Program-made: the position numbers and the translations under genes
Shown: one piece after another, positions 1 to 7,341 of the stretch
Numbering within the stretch: position 1 is the stretch's first letter
How the letters are laid out: each line of letters opens with the position of its first letter
Notes under the pieces: generated by a model
What the model saw: the letters and a program-made list of their open reading frames with translations, nothing else
Told to the model about the DNA's origin: nothing
The model's database searches: none
NCBI GenBank assembly: GCA_964545545.1
Contig: CAZJGK010000023.1
Coordinates: forward strand, 1 to 40,332
Length of the DNA stretch: 40,332 nucleotides
Reading direction: 5' to 3'
From: JAHJTW01 sp964545545
GTDB taxonomy: Bacteria > Krumholzibacteriota > Krumholzibacteriia > LZORAL124-64-63

Positions 1-29
1 TTGACACCCAACGCTCCCTGGGTTATCAC
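1..29 (+). promoter_or_regulatory. Possible sigma-70 promoter for the exported protein gene
   Basis: A perfect -35 hexamer TTGACA occupies bases 1-6 and, after a 17-base spacer, TATCAC at 24-29 is a 4-of-6 match to the -10. The start codon of the first gene is about 110 bases downstream. The hexamer lies at the very edge of the window, so nothing upstream can be judged. Confidence 0.35.
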
Positions 30-147
30 CTCAAGTGAAAACCCAGTAGGTCGTTGGGATTGCCTGCCCCGCACCTCCGCTGGTGAGGGACCGCCCTTTC
101 GCCCACTCATGCCGTAGTTTGTTTCGCCGGAATATTGGAGGAAATCC

Positions 148-915
148 ATGTCGCGAATCATCCGCAATGTTGCGTTGTTGCTGAGCATCTTGATTTTCCT
201 GGCGCCCGCAAGCCAGGCCAAGGAAATTCAGCTGAACCGCAAAGACGTGACCATCATCAAGAAGAAGCTGGTCGCGGTCGAGCAAGCTCTCAATCCCCTG
301 CCGGAGGGCTACCTCAAGAGCGAGGAGGATTTCGACCTTCCGACCTCCGTCAATGAAGGTGACAAGGGCGGTTTCCAGCTGGTCAACGCCTCGGCCGATT
401 TCACCTTCGACGGCGGCAGCGACAAGATGGCCAAGAAGTCGCAAGATGATATCGAAGCCACCTACAAGAAGAAGATCATGGAAGCCCAGGCCAAAGGTGA
501 TTACGCGGCCATGCAGAAAATCTCCCAGGAAATGATGCAGGAAGCCATGGGTGCCCAGATGGCGGCCGTCGACGCCAAAAAGGAGCCCGTGCGGGTGTAT
601 ATTTCCTTCAATGACGGAGCCTATGCCACCATCGATCCCGATGCCGTGGTCTTCGAAAAGCCCGGAGTCATCGCCCTGAAATCCCTGCAGAACCAGGGCG
701 AGGAAATGCAGGTCATGATCTATTTCGATCCGGTCAAGCTGAAGGAGACCGAGACCCTGGCCAAGGTGGAACTGGAAAGCGACGATGACCCCGACGCCCC
801 GCAAAAAACGACCGTCCGGTACATCACCATCCAGATGACCGGCCCCCCGTCCGTGGTGGAGGCCTGGAGCCAAAGCGTGGACACCGGCATGGTTCTGGCC
901 CAGATCGATCATTAG
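148..915 (+). CDS. Exported protein of unknown function
   Basis: I do not recognise the family. The 255-residue protein starts with a typical Sec signal peptide: basic n-region (MSRIIR), a hydrophobic stretch to about residue 20, and an ASQA-type cleavage site near residue 24. The start is fixed by GGAGGAAA placed six bases before the ATG. The mature part is rich in lysine, aspartate and glutamate; residues about 95-140 (KKKIMEAQAKGDYAAMQKIS and following) look like an amphipathic helix or short coiled coil, and the C-terminal half alternates as beta strands. No membrane segment follows the signal, so a soluble periplasmic or secreted protein is likely. It converges on the fadR gene with a 44-base gap and does not share its promoter. 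No catalytic motif is visible. Confidence 0.75.
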   Translation: MSRIIRNVALLLSILIFLAPASQAKEIQLNRKDVTIIKKKLVAVEQALNPLPEGYLKSEEDFDLPTSVNEGDKGGFQLVNASADFTFDGGSDKMAKKSQDDIEATYKKKIMEAQAKGDYAAMQKISQEMMQEAMGAQMAAVDAKKEPVRVYISFNDGAYATIDPDAVVFEKPGVIALKSLQNQGEEMQVMIYFDPVKLKETETLAKVELESDDDPDAPQKTTVRYITIQMTGPPSVVEAWSQSVDTGMVLAQIDH

Positions 916-959
916 GCCTGGGCGCCAACCTTGAACAACGCCGGCCTGATGCGCTCGGC

Positions 960-1553
960 TCAAATTGGGGCGACAACCGCCCCCAGCACCAGATCCACAA
1001 CTTCGGGGACCTTGGTCTCCAGGCGCGTGTTGCGGCGCGAGAGCACCCAGTCGGTGGCCATCTCGTCCAGGATGCCGAAGACCGCCTTGGCCGCCAGCAC
1101 GGGGTCCAGATTCTTGCGGAAGGCGCCCTCGTCCATGCCTTCGGCGATGACCTGGGCGATGATCCCCAGGTAATCGCCCACCTTGGCCCGCGACAACTCT
1201 TCCAGAAAATGCAGGCTGTGACGCAGCTCGACCTGGGTGATGATGGCCAGGTCGCGATCGGCGCCCACCAGCGAAAGATGCAGATCGATTATGGCACGCA
1301 ACTTCTCGACAGCCGTGCTCAATTCCGCCAATCGTTCCTGCCCTTCGGCGATAAACCGGCCGAGCGCCCGGTCAAAAAGCGAAATCAGGATCTCTTCCTT
1401 GTTCTTGAAATACAGGTAGATGGTGCCGTCGGCAACGCCGGCCCTGCGGGCAATCATGGCCACGGTGGTCTGATGGTAACCGCGGCGTGCGATTTCCACC
1501 GTAGCGGCATCCAGGATGCGCTGCTTCTTGTCGTCGCTGCTTCGTCGCGCCAT
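960..1553 (-). CDS. fadR: FadR-type TetR family regulator of fatty-acid degradation
   Basis: A 197-residue TetR/AcrR repressor. The N-terminal helix-turn-helix (residues about 8-55) contains GVADGTIYLYFKNKEEILIS, which from memory is nearly identical to the same stretch of Bacillus subtilis FadR (YsiA); the middle (DLAIITQVELRHS) also follows that protein. FadR of this type represses beta-oxidation genes and is released by long-chain acyl-CoA. I chose the ATG at 1553 (MARRSSDDKKQ) over in-frame ATG 1571 and TTG 1577 because TetR proteins carry about ten residues before the first helix and because a FadR-box-like repeat (1557-1570) lies where the extra codons would be. The gene is divergent from fadN, the expected target, and the repeat three bases before its start predicts autorepression. 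The ligand is inferred from family and context. Confidence 0.88.
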   Translation of the reverse strand: MARRSSDDKKQRILDAATVEIARRGYHQTTVAMIARRAGVADGTIYLYFKNKEEILISLFDRALGRFIAEGQERLAELSTAVEKLRAIIDLHLSLVGADRDLAIITQVELRHSLHFLEELSRAKVGDYLGIIAQVIAEGMDEGAFRKNLDPVLAAKAVFGILDEMATDWVLSRRNTRLETKVPEVVDLVLGAVVAPI

Positions 1554-1556
1554 GGT

Positions 1557-1570
1557 TGAATATCCATTCA
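1557..1570. promoter_or_regulatory. Second FadR-box-like operator in front of fadR
   Basis: TGAAT-ATCC-ATTCA: a perfect 5-base inverted repeat with a 4-base spacer, the same geometry as the box at the fadN promoter. Read on the minus strand with four flanking bases it matches 15 of 18 positions of the Bacillus FadR consensus TGAATGAMTANTCATTCA as I recall it. It ends three bases before the fadR ATG, so a bound repressor would block fadR transcription or elongation. Autoregulation is inference. Confidence 0.55.
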
Positions 1571-1630
1571 TTACCAAATGTTACCGGAACAGTGAGGCTG
1601 ATCCTCTTCAGAGAAAACTCTTATCTGATC

Positions 1631-1661
1631 ATAATACCATTTATTTAACAAAACAAGACAA
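1631..1661 (-). promoter_or_regulatory. Weak candidate promoter for fadR
   Basis: On the minus strand TTGTCT (1661-1656) is followed by TATTAT (1636-1631), but the spacer is 19 bases, longer than ideal. It lies in the AT-rich part of the divergent intergenic region and would give a leader of about 75 bases that includes the second FadR box. Confidence 0.3.
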
Positions 1662-1684
1662 TTTCATCAATTCCCCTAAAACGG

Positions 1685-1713
1685 TTGACATCCGTGTCGA
1701 TCATGAGTAGAAT
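1685..1713 (+). promoter_or_regulatory. Strong sigma-70 promoter of fadNAE
   Basis: TTGACA (1685-1690), a 17-base spacer and TAGAAT (1708-1713): a perfect -35, an optimal spacer and a 5-of-6 -10. The predicted transcription start, about 1720, falls inside the inverted repeat at 1714-1731, the classic arrangement for steric repression. The fadN start codon is about 85 bases further on. Confidence 0.72.
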
Positions 1714-1731
1714 AATGAATAGTCATTCATT
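1714..1731. promoter_or_regulatory. FadR operator at the fadN transcription start
   Basis: AATGAAT-AGTC-ATTCATT is a perfect 7-base inverted repeat with a 4-base spacer directly after the -10 hexamer. Read on the minus strand from 1729 to 1712 it matches 16 of 18 positions of the Bacillus FadR box TGAATGAMTANTCATTCA (consensus recalled from the literature). The divergent TetR gene carries the same type of recognition helix. Confidence 0.75.
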
Positions 1732-1804
1732 TATTCAGTTCTCAGCGCACCAAACTCCAGGCCCTGCCATCTCCGGACGGGCCCAGTGATGAAAGGTGGA
1801 TTGT

Positions 1805-4177
1805 ATGCACAGGCAGATCAGGAAAATCGCCGTGCTCGGTTCCGGGGTGATGGGCAGCGCCGTTGCCGCCCACTTCGCCAATGCCGGCATCCCTTCCCTG
1901 GTCCTGGACATCGTTCCCAAGGACGCCGGAGACGACCCCAAGGCGCGCAACGCCATTGCCGCCAAAGCCGTGGCCGCCCTCGCCAAGACCAGGCCCTCCC
2001 CCATTTTCTCCTCCGATTGCTTGGCCCTGATCGAGACCGGCAACTTCGAGGACGACATGCCGCGCCTGAAAGAGGCGGACTGGATCATCGAGGTGGTCAA
2101 GGAGGACATGGCCATCAAGAAGATCGTCCTGAAGAACGCCGCCCCCCACATCGGGAGTGACGCCATCTTCAGCAGCAACACCAGCGGCCTTTCCCTGACC
2201 GAGATGGCGGCGGTCCTGCCCGCAGAGATGCGGCCCCGCTTTCTCGGCACGCATTTTTTTAATCCGCCGCGGTACATGAAACTCTTCGAACTGATCCCCA
2301 CCGCCGACACCGAGCCCGAAATCGTCGCTTTCGTGGCCGATTTCGCCCGGACCCGCCTGGGCAAGGGCATCGTGATGGGCAAGGACACCCCCAACTTCGT
2401 GGCCAACCGCATCGGTGTGCACGCCATGATGGCCACGGTCAAGATCATGGACGGGATGGGTCTGACCATCGAGGAGATCGACGCGCTCACGGGGCCAGCC
2501 ATCGGCCGCCCCAAGACCGCCACCTTCCAGCTGGCCGACCTGGTGGGCCTCGATACCTTCGTGCACGTGGCCGACAACATCCTGCCTTTGATCCCCGACG
2601 ATGAGGCCCGCGACATATTCCAGGTGCCCGACTATCTGCGCGCCATGATCGACAAGGGCCTGCTGGGGCGAAAATCCGGCTCCGGTTTCTACAAGATGGA
2701 AAAGAAGGGCGGCCAGAAGGTCTTCTCCACTCTGGATCTGCAGACCCTTGATTACCGTGAATCGCAGAAGCCCAAGTTCGGGGAATTGGCCGCGGCCAAG
2801 AGCATGGAGAACAAGGCCGAAGCCCTGGGCATGTTGGCCTTCGGCAAGGGCAAGGCCGGCCAGGCCATCTGGAAAATGCTGGCGGCGACTTTCTCCTACA
2901 GCGCCATGCGCCTGGGGGAAATCTGCGACCAGGCCGTGCAGATCGACCAGGCCGTCCGCTGGGGTTTCAACTGGAAACAGGGTCCGTTCGAGACGTGGGA
3001 TACCCTGGGCTTCCGCAAGGTCACCGAGCGCATGCGCGCCGAAGGCCTTCCGTTGCCCGCGTGGGTGGACGCCCTGTACGACAGCGGCGCAGAAACCATC
3101 TACCGCACCACGGACGGCGTGCCGGAAAGCCCCACCGCCGCACCCGGGGTGTTCGCCCCGGTGCCGACGGACGCACGCGCTCTGCCTTTTGACATCCTGC
3201 GCCGCGGCGGCCGCGAGGTCCGCCGCAATCCCGGATCCAGCCTGATGGACCTGGGCGACGGCGTCCTGGGCCTGGAGTTCCACGCCAAGATGAACGCCAT
3301 CGGCCAGGACACCCTCAACATGGTCATGACCGCCTGCAGCGAAGCCGAAAAGAACTGGCGGGCCCTGGTGGTGGCCAACGATGCGGACAACTTCTCGGTC
3401 GGCGCCAACCTGATGATGCTCATGATGGAGGCCACCGAGGGCAACTGGGACGACATCAATCTGATCATCCATGCCTTCCAGGCGGCCACCGGGCGCCTGG
3501 AGCACTGCGGCGTGCCCGTGGTGAGCGCTCCGTCGGGCATGGCCCTGGGCGGCGGCTGCGAGATGACCATGGCCGCCAACGCCGTGCGCTGCGCCGCCGA
3601 ATCCTACATCGGATTGGTGGAATTCGGCGCGGGTGTGATCCCCGCCGGCGGCGGTTGCCTGCGCCTTTACCAGCGCCAGGTGGCCCTGTTGACCGACAAG
3701 AAGGATCTGCAGCCCGCCTTCCGCCGCGCCTTCGAAACCATCGGCACGGCCAAGGTCGCCACCAGTTGTCAGGAGGCCCGCGAACTGGGCTTCCTGCGGC
3801 CGGGCGACACCTGGTCCATGAACCGCGACCACCTGACCGCCGACGCCAAGGACCTGGCGCTGGCCATGGCGCAGACCAACCATGTCTCTCCCGTGGCGGA
3901 CAAGGCGATCCCCGTCATGGGCACCGCCGGCAAAGGCCTGGCCGAGTCCGTCCTCTACAACATGCAACAGGGTCTTTTCATCAGTGAACACGACCGCAAG
4001 ATCGGCATGCATCTGGCCCACGTGCTGAGCGGCGGCGACGTCCCGCCGGGCAGCACCGTCACCGAACAGCACATGCTCGATCTGGAGCGCGAAGCCTTCA
4101 TGCGGCTGCTGGGAGAACGCAAGACCCTGGAGCGCATGCAGTACATCCTGAAAACCGGCAAGCCCCTGCGGAACTAG
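1805..4177 (+). CDS. fadN: 3-hydroxyacyl-CoA dehydrogenase / enoyl-CoA hydratase FadN
   Basis: A bifunctional beta-oxidation enzyme of 790 residues, close to the length of Bacillus FadN (YusL). The N-terminal 3-hydroxyacyl-CoA dehydrogenase has the NAD site VLGSGVMGSA (residues 10-19) and the catalytic HFFNPPRYMKLFE motif (H150, E162). The crotonase-type hydratase lies in the C-terminal half, with oxyanion glycines in ALGGGCE and two acidic residues 20 apart, E586 and E606, the same spacing as the two catalytic glutamates of E. coli FadB. The domain order is the reverse of FadB and typical of FadN, and the C-terminus GKPLRN matches the Bacillus protein. ATG 1805 gives MHRQIRK, like the Bacillus start, with AAGGTGG five bases upstream; GTG 1796 is less likely. 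First gene of the operon; fadA follows after 19 bases. Confidence 0.95.
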   Translation: MHRQIRKIAVLGSGVMGSAVAAHFANAGIPSLVLDIVPKDAGDDPKARNAIAAKAVAALAKTRPSPIFSSDCLALIETGNFEDDMPRLKEADWIIEVVKEDMAIKKIVLKNAAPHIGSDAIFSSNTSGLSLTEMAAVLPAEMRPRFLGTHFFNPPRYMKLFELIPTADTEPEIVAFVADFARTRLGKGIVMGKDTPNFVANRIGVHAMMATVKIMDGMGLTIEEIDALTGPAIGRPKTATFQLADLVGLDTFVHVADNILPLIPDDEARDIFQVPDYLRAMIDKGLLGRKSGSGFYKMEKKGGQKVFSTLDLQTLDYRESQKPKFGELAAAKSMENKAEALGMLAFGKGKAGQAIWKMLAATFSYSAMRLGEICDQAVQIDQAVRWGFNWKQGPFETWDTLGFRKVTERMRAEGLPLPAWVDALYDSGAETIYRTTDGVPESPTAAPGVFAPVPTDARALPFDILRRGGREVRRNPGSSLMDLGDGVLGLEFHAKMNAIGQDTLNMVMTACSEAEKNWRALVVANDADNFSVGANLMMLMMEATEGNWDDINLIIHAFQAATGRLEHCGVPVVSAPSGMALGGGCEMTMAANAVRCAAESYIGLVEFGAGVIPAGGGCLRLYQRQVALLTDKKDLQPAFRRAFETIGTAKVATSCQEARELGFLRPGDTWSMNRDHLTADAKDLALAMAQTNHVSPVADKAIPVMGTAGKGLAESVLYNMQQGLFISEHDRKIGMHLAHVLSGGDVPPGSTVTEQHMLDLEREAFMRLLGERKTLERMQYILKTGKPLRN

Positions 4178-4196
4178 CGGGCAGAAGGAGAGCAAG

Positions 4197-5381
4197 ATGA
4201 AAGAAGTCGTTGTCATCGCCGCCCGCCGCACCGCCGTGGGCCGAGCCATCAAGGGCACGCTGCGCCACATGCGGCCCGACGACCTGGGCGCCGCCGTGGT
4301 CAAGGACCTGTTGACCCTTTTCCCCGACCTGGACCCCGCGCGCATCGGGGACGTGATCATGGGCTGTGCCATGCCCGAAGGCGAGCAGGGCATGAACGTG
4401 GGCCGCAACATCGGACTGCTGGCGGGCCTGCCCGTCTCCGTGCCCGGCATGACCGTCAACCGGTTCTGCAGTTCGGGCCTCGAATCGATCAACATCGGCG
4501 TCGGGGAGATCCGCAGCGGCCAGTCGGATTTCGTCATCGCCGGCGGAAGCGAATCCATGTCCATGGTGCCCATCGGCGGCCTACGCTATCTGCCCAATCC
4601 CACCTTGGCCCGGGAATTTCCCCAGTACCTGACCAACATGGGCATCACGGCCGAGAACCTCGCCGTCAGCGACGAGATCACCCGCGAGGCCCAGGATGAA
4701 TTTTCCTTCCAGAGCAACATGAAGGCCGTCGCGGCCATCAGTGACGGGCGTTTCACCGGGGAAATCACTCCGGTCATGGCCCCGCTGCCCGGCTTCGACC
4801 AGCAGGACCGGCCCATCACCGAAGAAGTGGCGTTCAAGGTGGATGAGGGCCCCCGCGCCGAAACCACCATCGAAGCCCTGGCCCGCTTGCGCCCCGCCTT
4901 CAAGCAGGGCGGAACCGTGACGGCCGGCAACAGCAGCCAGATGAGCGACGGAGCCGCGGCCGTGCTGCTCACCACGGCGGAACTGGCCGCCGAAATCGGC
5001 GCCACTCCCCTGGCCCGCTTCGTCGCCTACGCGGTGGCGGGCGTCGAACCCGAGATCATGGGCATCGGGCCCGTGGCCGCCGTGCCCAAGGTCATGGCCG
5101 CCACGGGGCTGACCCTTGACCAGATGGATGTGATCGAATTGAACGAGGCCTTCGCCGCCCAGAGCCTGGCCGTCTGCAAGCGGTTGGGCCTGGATCCCGG
5201 TGACGGGCGATTGAATCCCAACGGCGGCGCCATAGCCCTGGGCCACCCCCTGGGCTGCACCGGCGCCAAACTGACCACGAGCGCCCTCCACGAATTGAAA
5301 CGACGCGGAGGCAAATACGCCCTGGTTACCATGTGCATCGGCACGGGCATGGGCGCGGCCGGAATTTTCGAGGCGATCTGA
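4197..5381 (+). CDS. fadA: Acetyl-CoA C-acyltransferase (3-ketoacyl-CoA thiolase)
   Basis: A 394-residue thiolase carrying out the last beta-oxidation step, cleavage of 3-ketoacyl-CoA with CoA to acetyl-CoA and a shortened acyl-CoA. The catalytic set is complete: nucleophile C91 in NRFCSSGLES, H350 in ALGHPLGCTGAK and C380 in MCIGTGMGAAG. Length is usual for the family and the protein is cytoplasmic. The ATG is preceded by AAGGAG at good spacing. It sits between fadN (19 bases) and fadE (44 bases) on the same strand, so it should be transcribed from the FadR-controlled promoter at 1685. A biosynthetic acetoacetyl-CoA thiolase is the alternative, but the operon context makes that unlikely. Confidence 0.95.
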   Translation: MKEVVVIAARRTAVGRAIKGTLRHMRPDDLGAAVVKDLLTLFPDLDPARIGDVIMGCAMPEGEQGMNVGRNIGLLAGLPVSVPGMTVNRFCSSGLESINIGVGEIRSGQSDFVIAGGSESMSMVPIGGLRYLPNPTLAREFPQYLTNMGITAENLAVSDEITREAQDEFSFQSNMKAVAAISDGRFTGEITPVMAPLPGFDQQDRPITEEVAFKVDEGPRAETTIEALARLRPAFKQGGTVTAGNSSQMSDGAAAVLLTTAELAAEIGATPLARFVAYAVAGVEPEIMGIGPVAAVPKVMAATGLTLDQMDVIELNEAFAAQSLAVCKRLGLDPGDGRLNPNGGAIALGHPLGCTGAKLTTSALHELKRRGGKYALVTMCIGTGMGAAGIFEAI

Positions 5382-5425
5382 TTTCCGCCGGGCCCCGGCC
5401 CGCGCATATACGCAAGGAGATGACC

Positions 5426-7213
5426 ATGGCAGACAAGAAGTATCCCACCGGGGGGGAATTCCTCCTGAGCGAAACCGATCCCCAGGATGTGTTCACTCCC
5501 GAGGACTTCAACGAGAACCAGCGCATGTTCGCCAAGACCTGCGAGGACTTCATCGAACGGAACATCGTTCCGATCCAGGAGGAACTCGAATACGAGGGCA
5601 ACACCATGCTCGGCAAGGAGCTGCTCAAGAAGGCGGCGGAGACCGGACTGCTCATGGTCGATATCCCTGAAGCCTACGGCGGCATGGGATCGGACAAGGC
5701 CACCATCATGCTGATCAGCGAGAAGATGTCGGCCGGCGGCAGCTTTGCCGTGACCCACGGCGCCCACTCGGGCATCGGCACCCTGCCCATCGTCTACTTC
5801 GGCACCGAGGAGCAAAAGAAGCGGTTCCTGCCCAAGCTGGCCTCGGCCGAATTGCTGACCTGCTACGGGTTGACCGAGCCGGGCAGCGGCAGCGACGCCT
5901 TGGCCGCGGCAACCACGGCCGTATTGAGCGCCGACGGCAAGTACTACACCCTCAACGGCAGCAAGCAGTACATCTCCAACGCCGGGTACGCCGATATGAT
6001 CATCCTGTTCGCCAAGATCGACGGCGACAAATTCACCGGCTTCATCGTGGACCTCGGCAGCGAGGGCGTGACCATCGGGCCCGAAGAGAAGAAGATGGGC
6101 TTCAAGGGCTCCTCCACCTGCGCGATCTCCCTCGAGGACGTGAAGGTTCCGGTGGAAAACCTGCTGGGAGAGATCGGCAAGGGTCACCACATCGCCTTCA
6201 ACATCCTGAACGTGGGCCGCTTCAAGTTGGGCGCCAGCACCGTCGGCGGTTGCAAACTGACCCTCAAGCACGCTGTGCCCTACACCAAGCAGCGCCATCA
6301 GTTCGGCCAGCCGCTGTGCAACTTCGGCCTGATCCGAAGCAAGATCGCCGACGTGGCCAGCCACGCCTACGTGGCCGAATCCATGGTCTACCGCACCGCG
6401 GGACTGTTCGACCGGGCCATCGCGACCCTGGACAAGAACGCCCCGGACTTCGATTACCAGAGCATCAAGAAGGTCGAGGAATTCTCCATCGAGTGTTCCA
6501 TGATCAAGGTGTTCGCCACCGAGGCCATGGCCCTGGCCGCCGAGGAAGGTGTCCAGATGCTCGGCGGATACGGCTACTGTCAGGAATATCCCCTCGAGAG
6601 GTTCTACCGCGACGAACGCGTCAACCGCATCTTCGAGGGCACCAACGAGATCAACCGCATGATCATTCCCGGCATGGTCATGAAAAAGGCCCTCAAGGGC
6701 GAGCTGCCCTTCCTGCAGGCGGCCCAGGCGGTGGCCGAGGAACTGACGGGACTGCCCGTCTTCACCGAACCCAGCGAACCGGAGTTCCTGGAAACCGAGG
6801 GCAAGCTCATCGCCAACATGAAGAAGGTCGTGCTGGCCGTGCTCGGCCTGGCGGCCCAGAAGTTCGGCAAGGATCTGAAGGATCAGCAGGAAGTGCTTGC
6901 GGACTGCGCCGACATCATCATGCAGACCTACGCCTGTGAAAGCGGCTGGCTGCGGGCGCTGAAGAAAGCGGCGGCCGATGGTCAGGACAGCGCGGCGGCC
7001 ATGGCTGACATGCTGACGCTGTTCACCCACGACGCCATGGACAGCGTGGCTGTTTGGGCGCGCAATGTCCTGGCGGCCACCGTCGAAGGAGACGAGCTGC
7101 GGACGTACGCCGCCGGCCTGCGCCGTCTGGCCAAGCACGATCCGGTCAACCGCTCCCGGTTGCACGACGCCATCGCCGCGCGTGTGATCGAAGCGGACGG
7201 TTATACGCTGTAA
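5426..7213 (+). CDS. fadE: Acyl-CoA dehydrogenase, FadE/YusJ type
   Basis: A flavin acyl-CoA dehydrogenase of 595 residues for the first oxidation of beta-oxidation. Visible features are the N-terminal helical domain, the FAD/substrate signature YGLTEPGSGSDA, GPEEKKMGFKGSST, and EGTNEINRMI, whose E404 is the likely catalytic base. About 150 extra C-terminal residues are helical, as in very-long-chain type enzymes and in Bacillus FadE (YusJ), which it follows closely from PTGGEFL to the last residues. The second ATG of GAGATGACCATGG is chosen because AAGGAG lies six bases before it. It is the last gene of the operon. No electron transfer flavoprotein or acyl-CoA ligase gene is nearby, so those partners must be encoded elsewhere. 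Confidence 0.94.
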   Translation: MADKKYPTGGEFLLSETDPQDVFTPEDFNENQRMFAKTCEDFIERNIVPIQEELEYEGNTMLGKELLKKAAETGLLMVDIPEAYGGMGSDKATIMLISEKMSAGGSFAVTHGAHSGIGTLPIVYFGTEEQKKRFLPKLASAELLTCYGLTEPGSGSDALAAATTAVLSADGKYYTLNGSKQYISNAGYADMIILFAKIDGDKFTGFIVDLGSEGVTIGPEEKKMGFKGSSTCAISLEDVKVPVENLLGEIGKGHHIAFNILNVGRFKLGASTVGGCKLTLKHAVPYTKQRHQFGQPLCNFGLIRSKIADVASHAYVAESMVYRTAGLFDRAIATLDKNAPDFDYQSIKKVEEFSIECSMIKVFATEAMALAAEEGVQMLGGYGYCQEYPLERFYRDERVNRIFEGTNEINRMIIPGMVMKKALKGELPFLQAAQAVAEELTGLPVFTEPSEPEFLETEGKLIANMKKVVLAVLGLAAQKFGKDLKDQQEVLADCADIIMQTYACESGWLRALKKAAADGQDSAAAMADMLTLFTHDAMDSVAVWARNVLAATVEGDELRTYAAGLRRLAKHDPVNRSRLHDAIAARVIEADGYTL

Positions 7214-7221
7214 CAGGAATC

Positions 7222-7281
7222 AAGGGGCCGCTGCCGGCATCTCATCCGCGCACCGACATCACGCCTGCGGTAGCGGCCCTT
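7222..7281 (+). terminator. Weak candidate terminator after fadE
   Basis: AAGGGGCCGCT (7222-7232) can pair with AGCGGCCCTT (7272-7281) with one bulged base. The loop is long (39 bases) and the following TGTCTTCCC is only partly T-rich, so it may act with Rho or not at all. It lies in the convergent gap between fadE and the phosphohexomutase gene. Confidence 0.25.
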
Positions 7282-7341
7282 GTCTTCCCTTGCAAACCGG
7301 CCTCCGCCGACATCGAGAGGTTCGGCACCTTCCGCTACTGA

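Noticed and set aside
914..950. Possible bidirectional terminator between the first gene and fadR
   Set aside because: Only short GGCC-type complementarity is found and there is no T run on either strand.
31..963. 310-codon minus-strand frame across the first gene
   Set aside because: The plus-strand gene has a signal peptide and a strong ribosome site; the antisense product is a Gly/His-rich shadow without a ribosome site.
1742..4573. 943-codon open frame on the minus strand opposite fadN
   Set aside because: It lies antisense to a gene with full catalytic motifs, its translation is rich in His, Gly and Val with no known domain, and it arises from third-position GC bias. The same holds for other long antisense frames opposite fadE, the GH13, GH57, PAP2-TPR, GGT, alcohol dehydrogenase and serine hydrolase genes.
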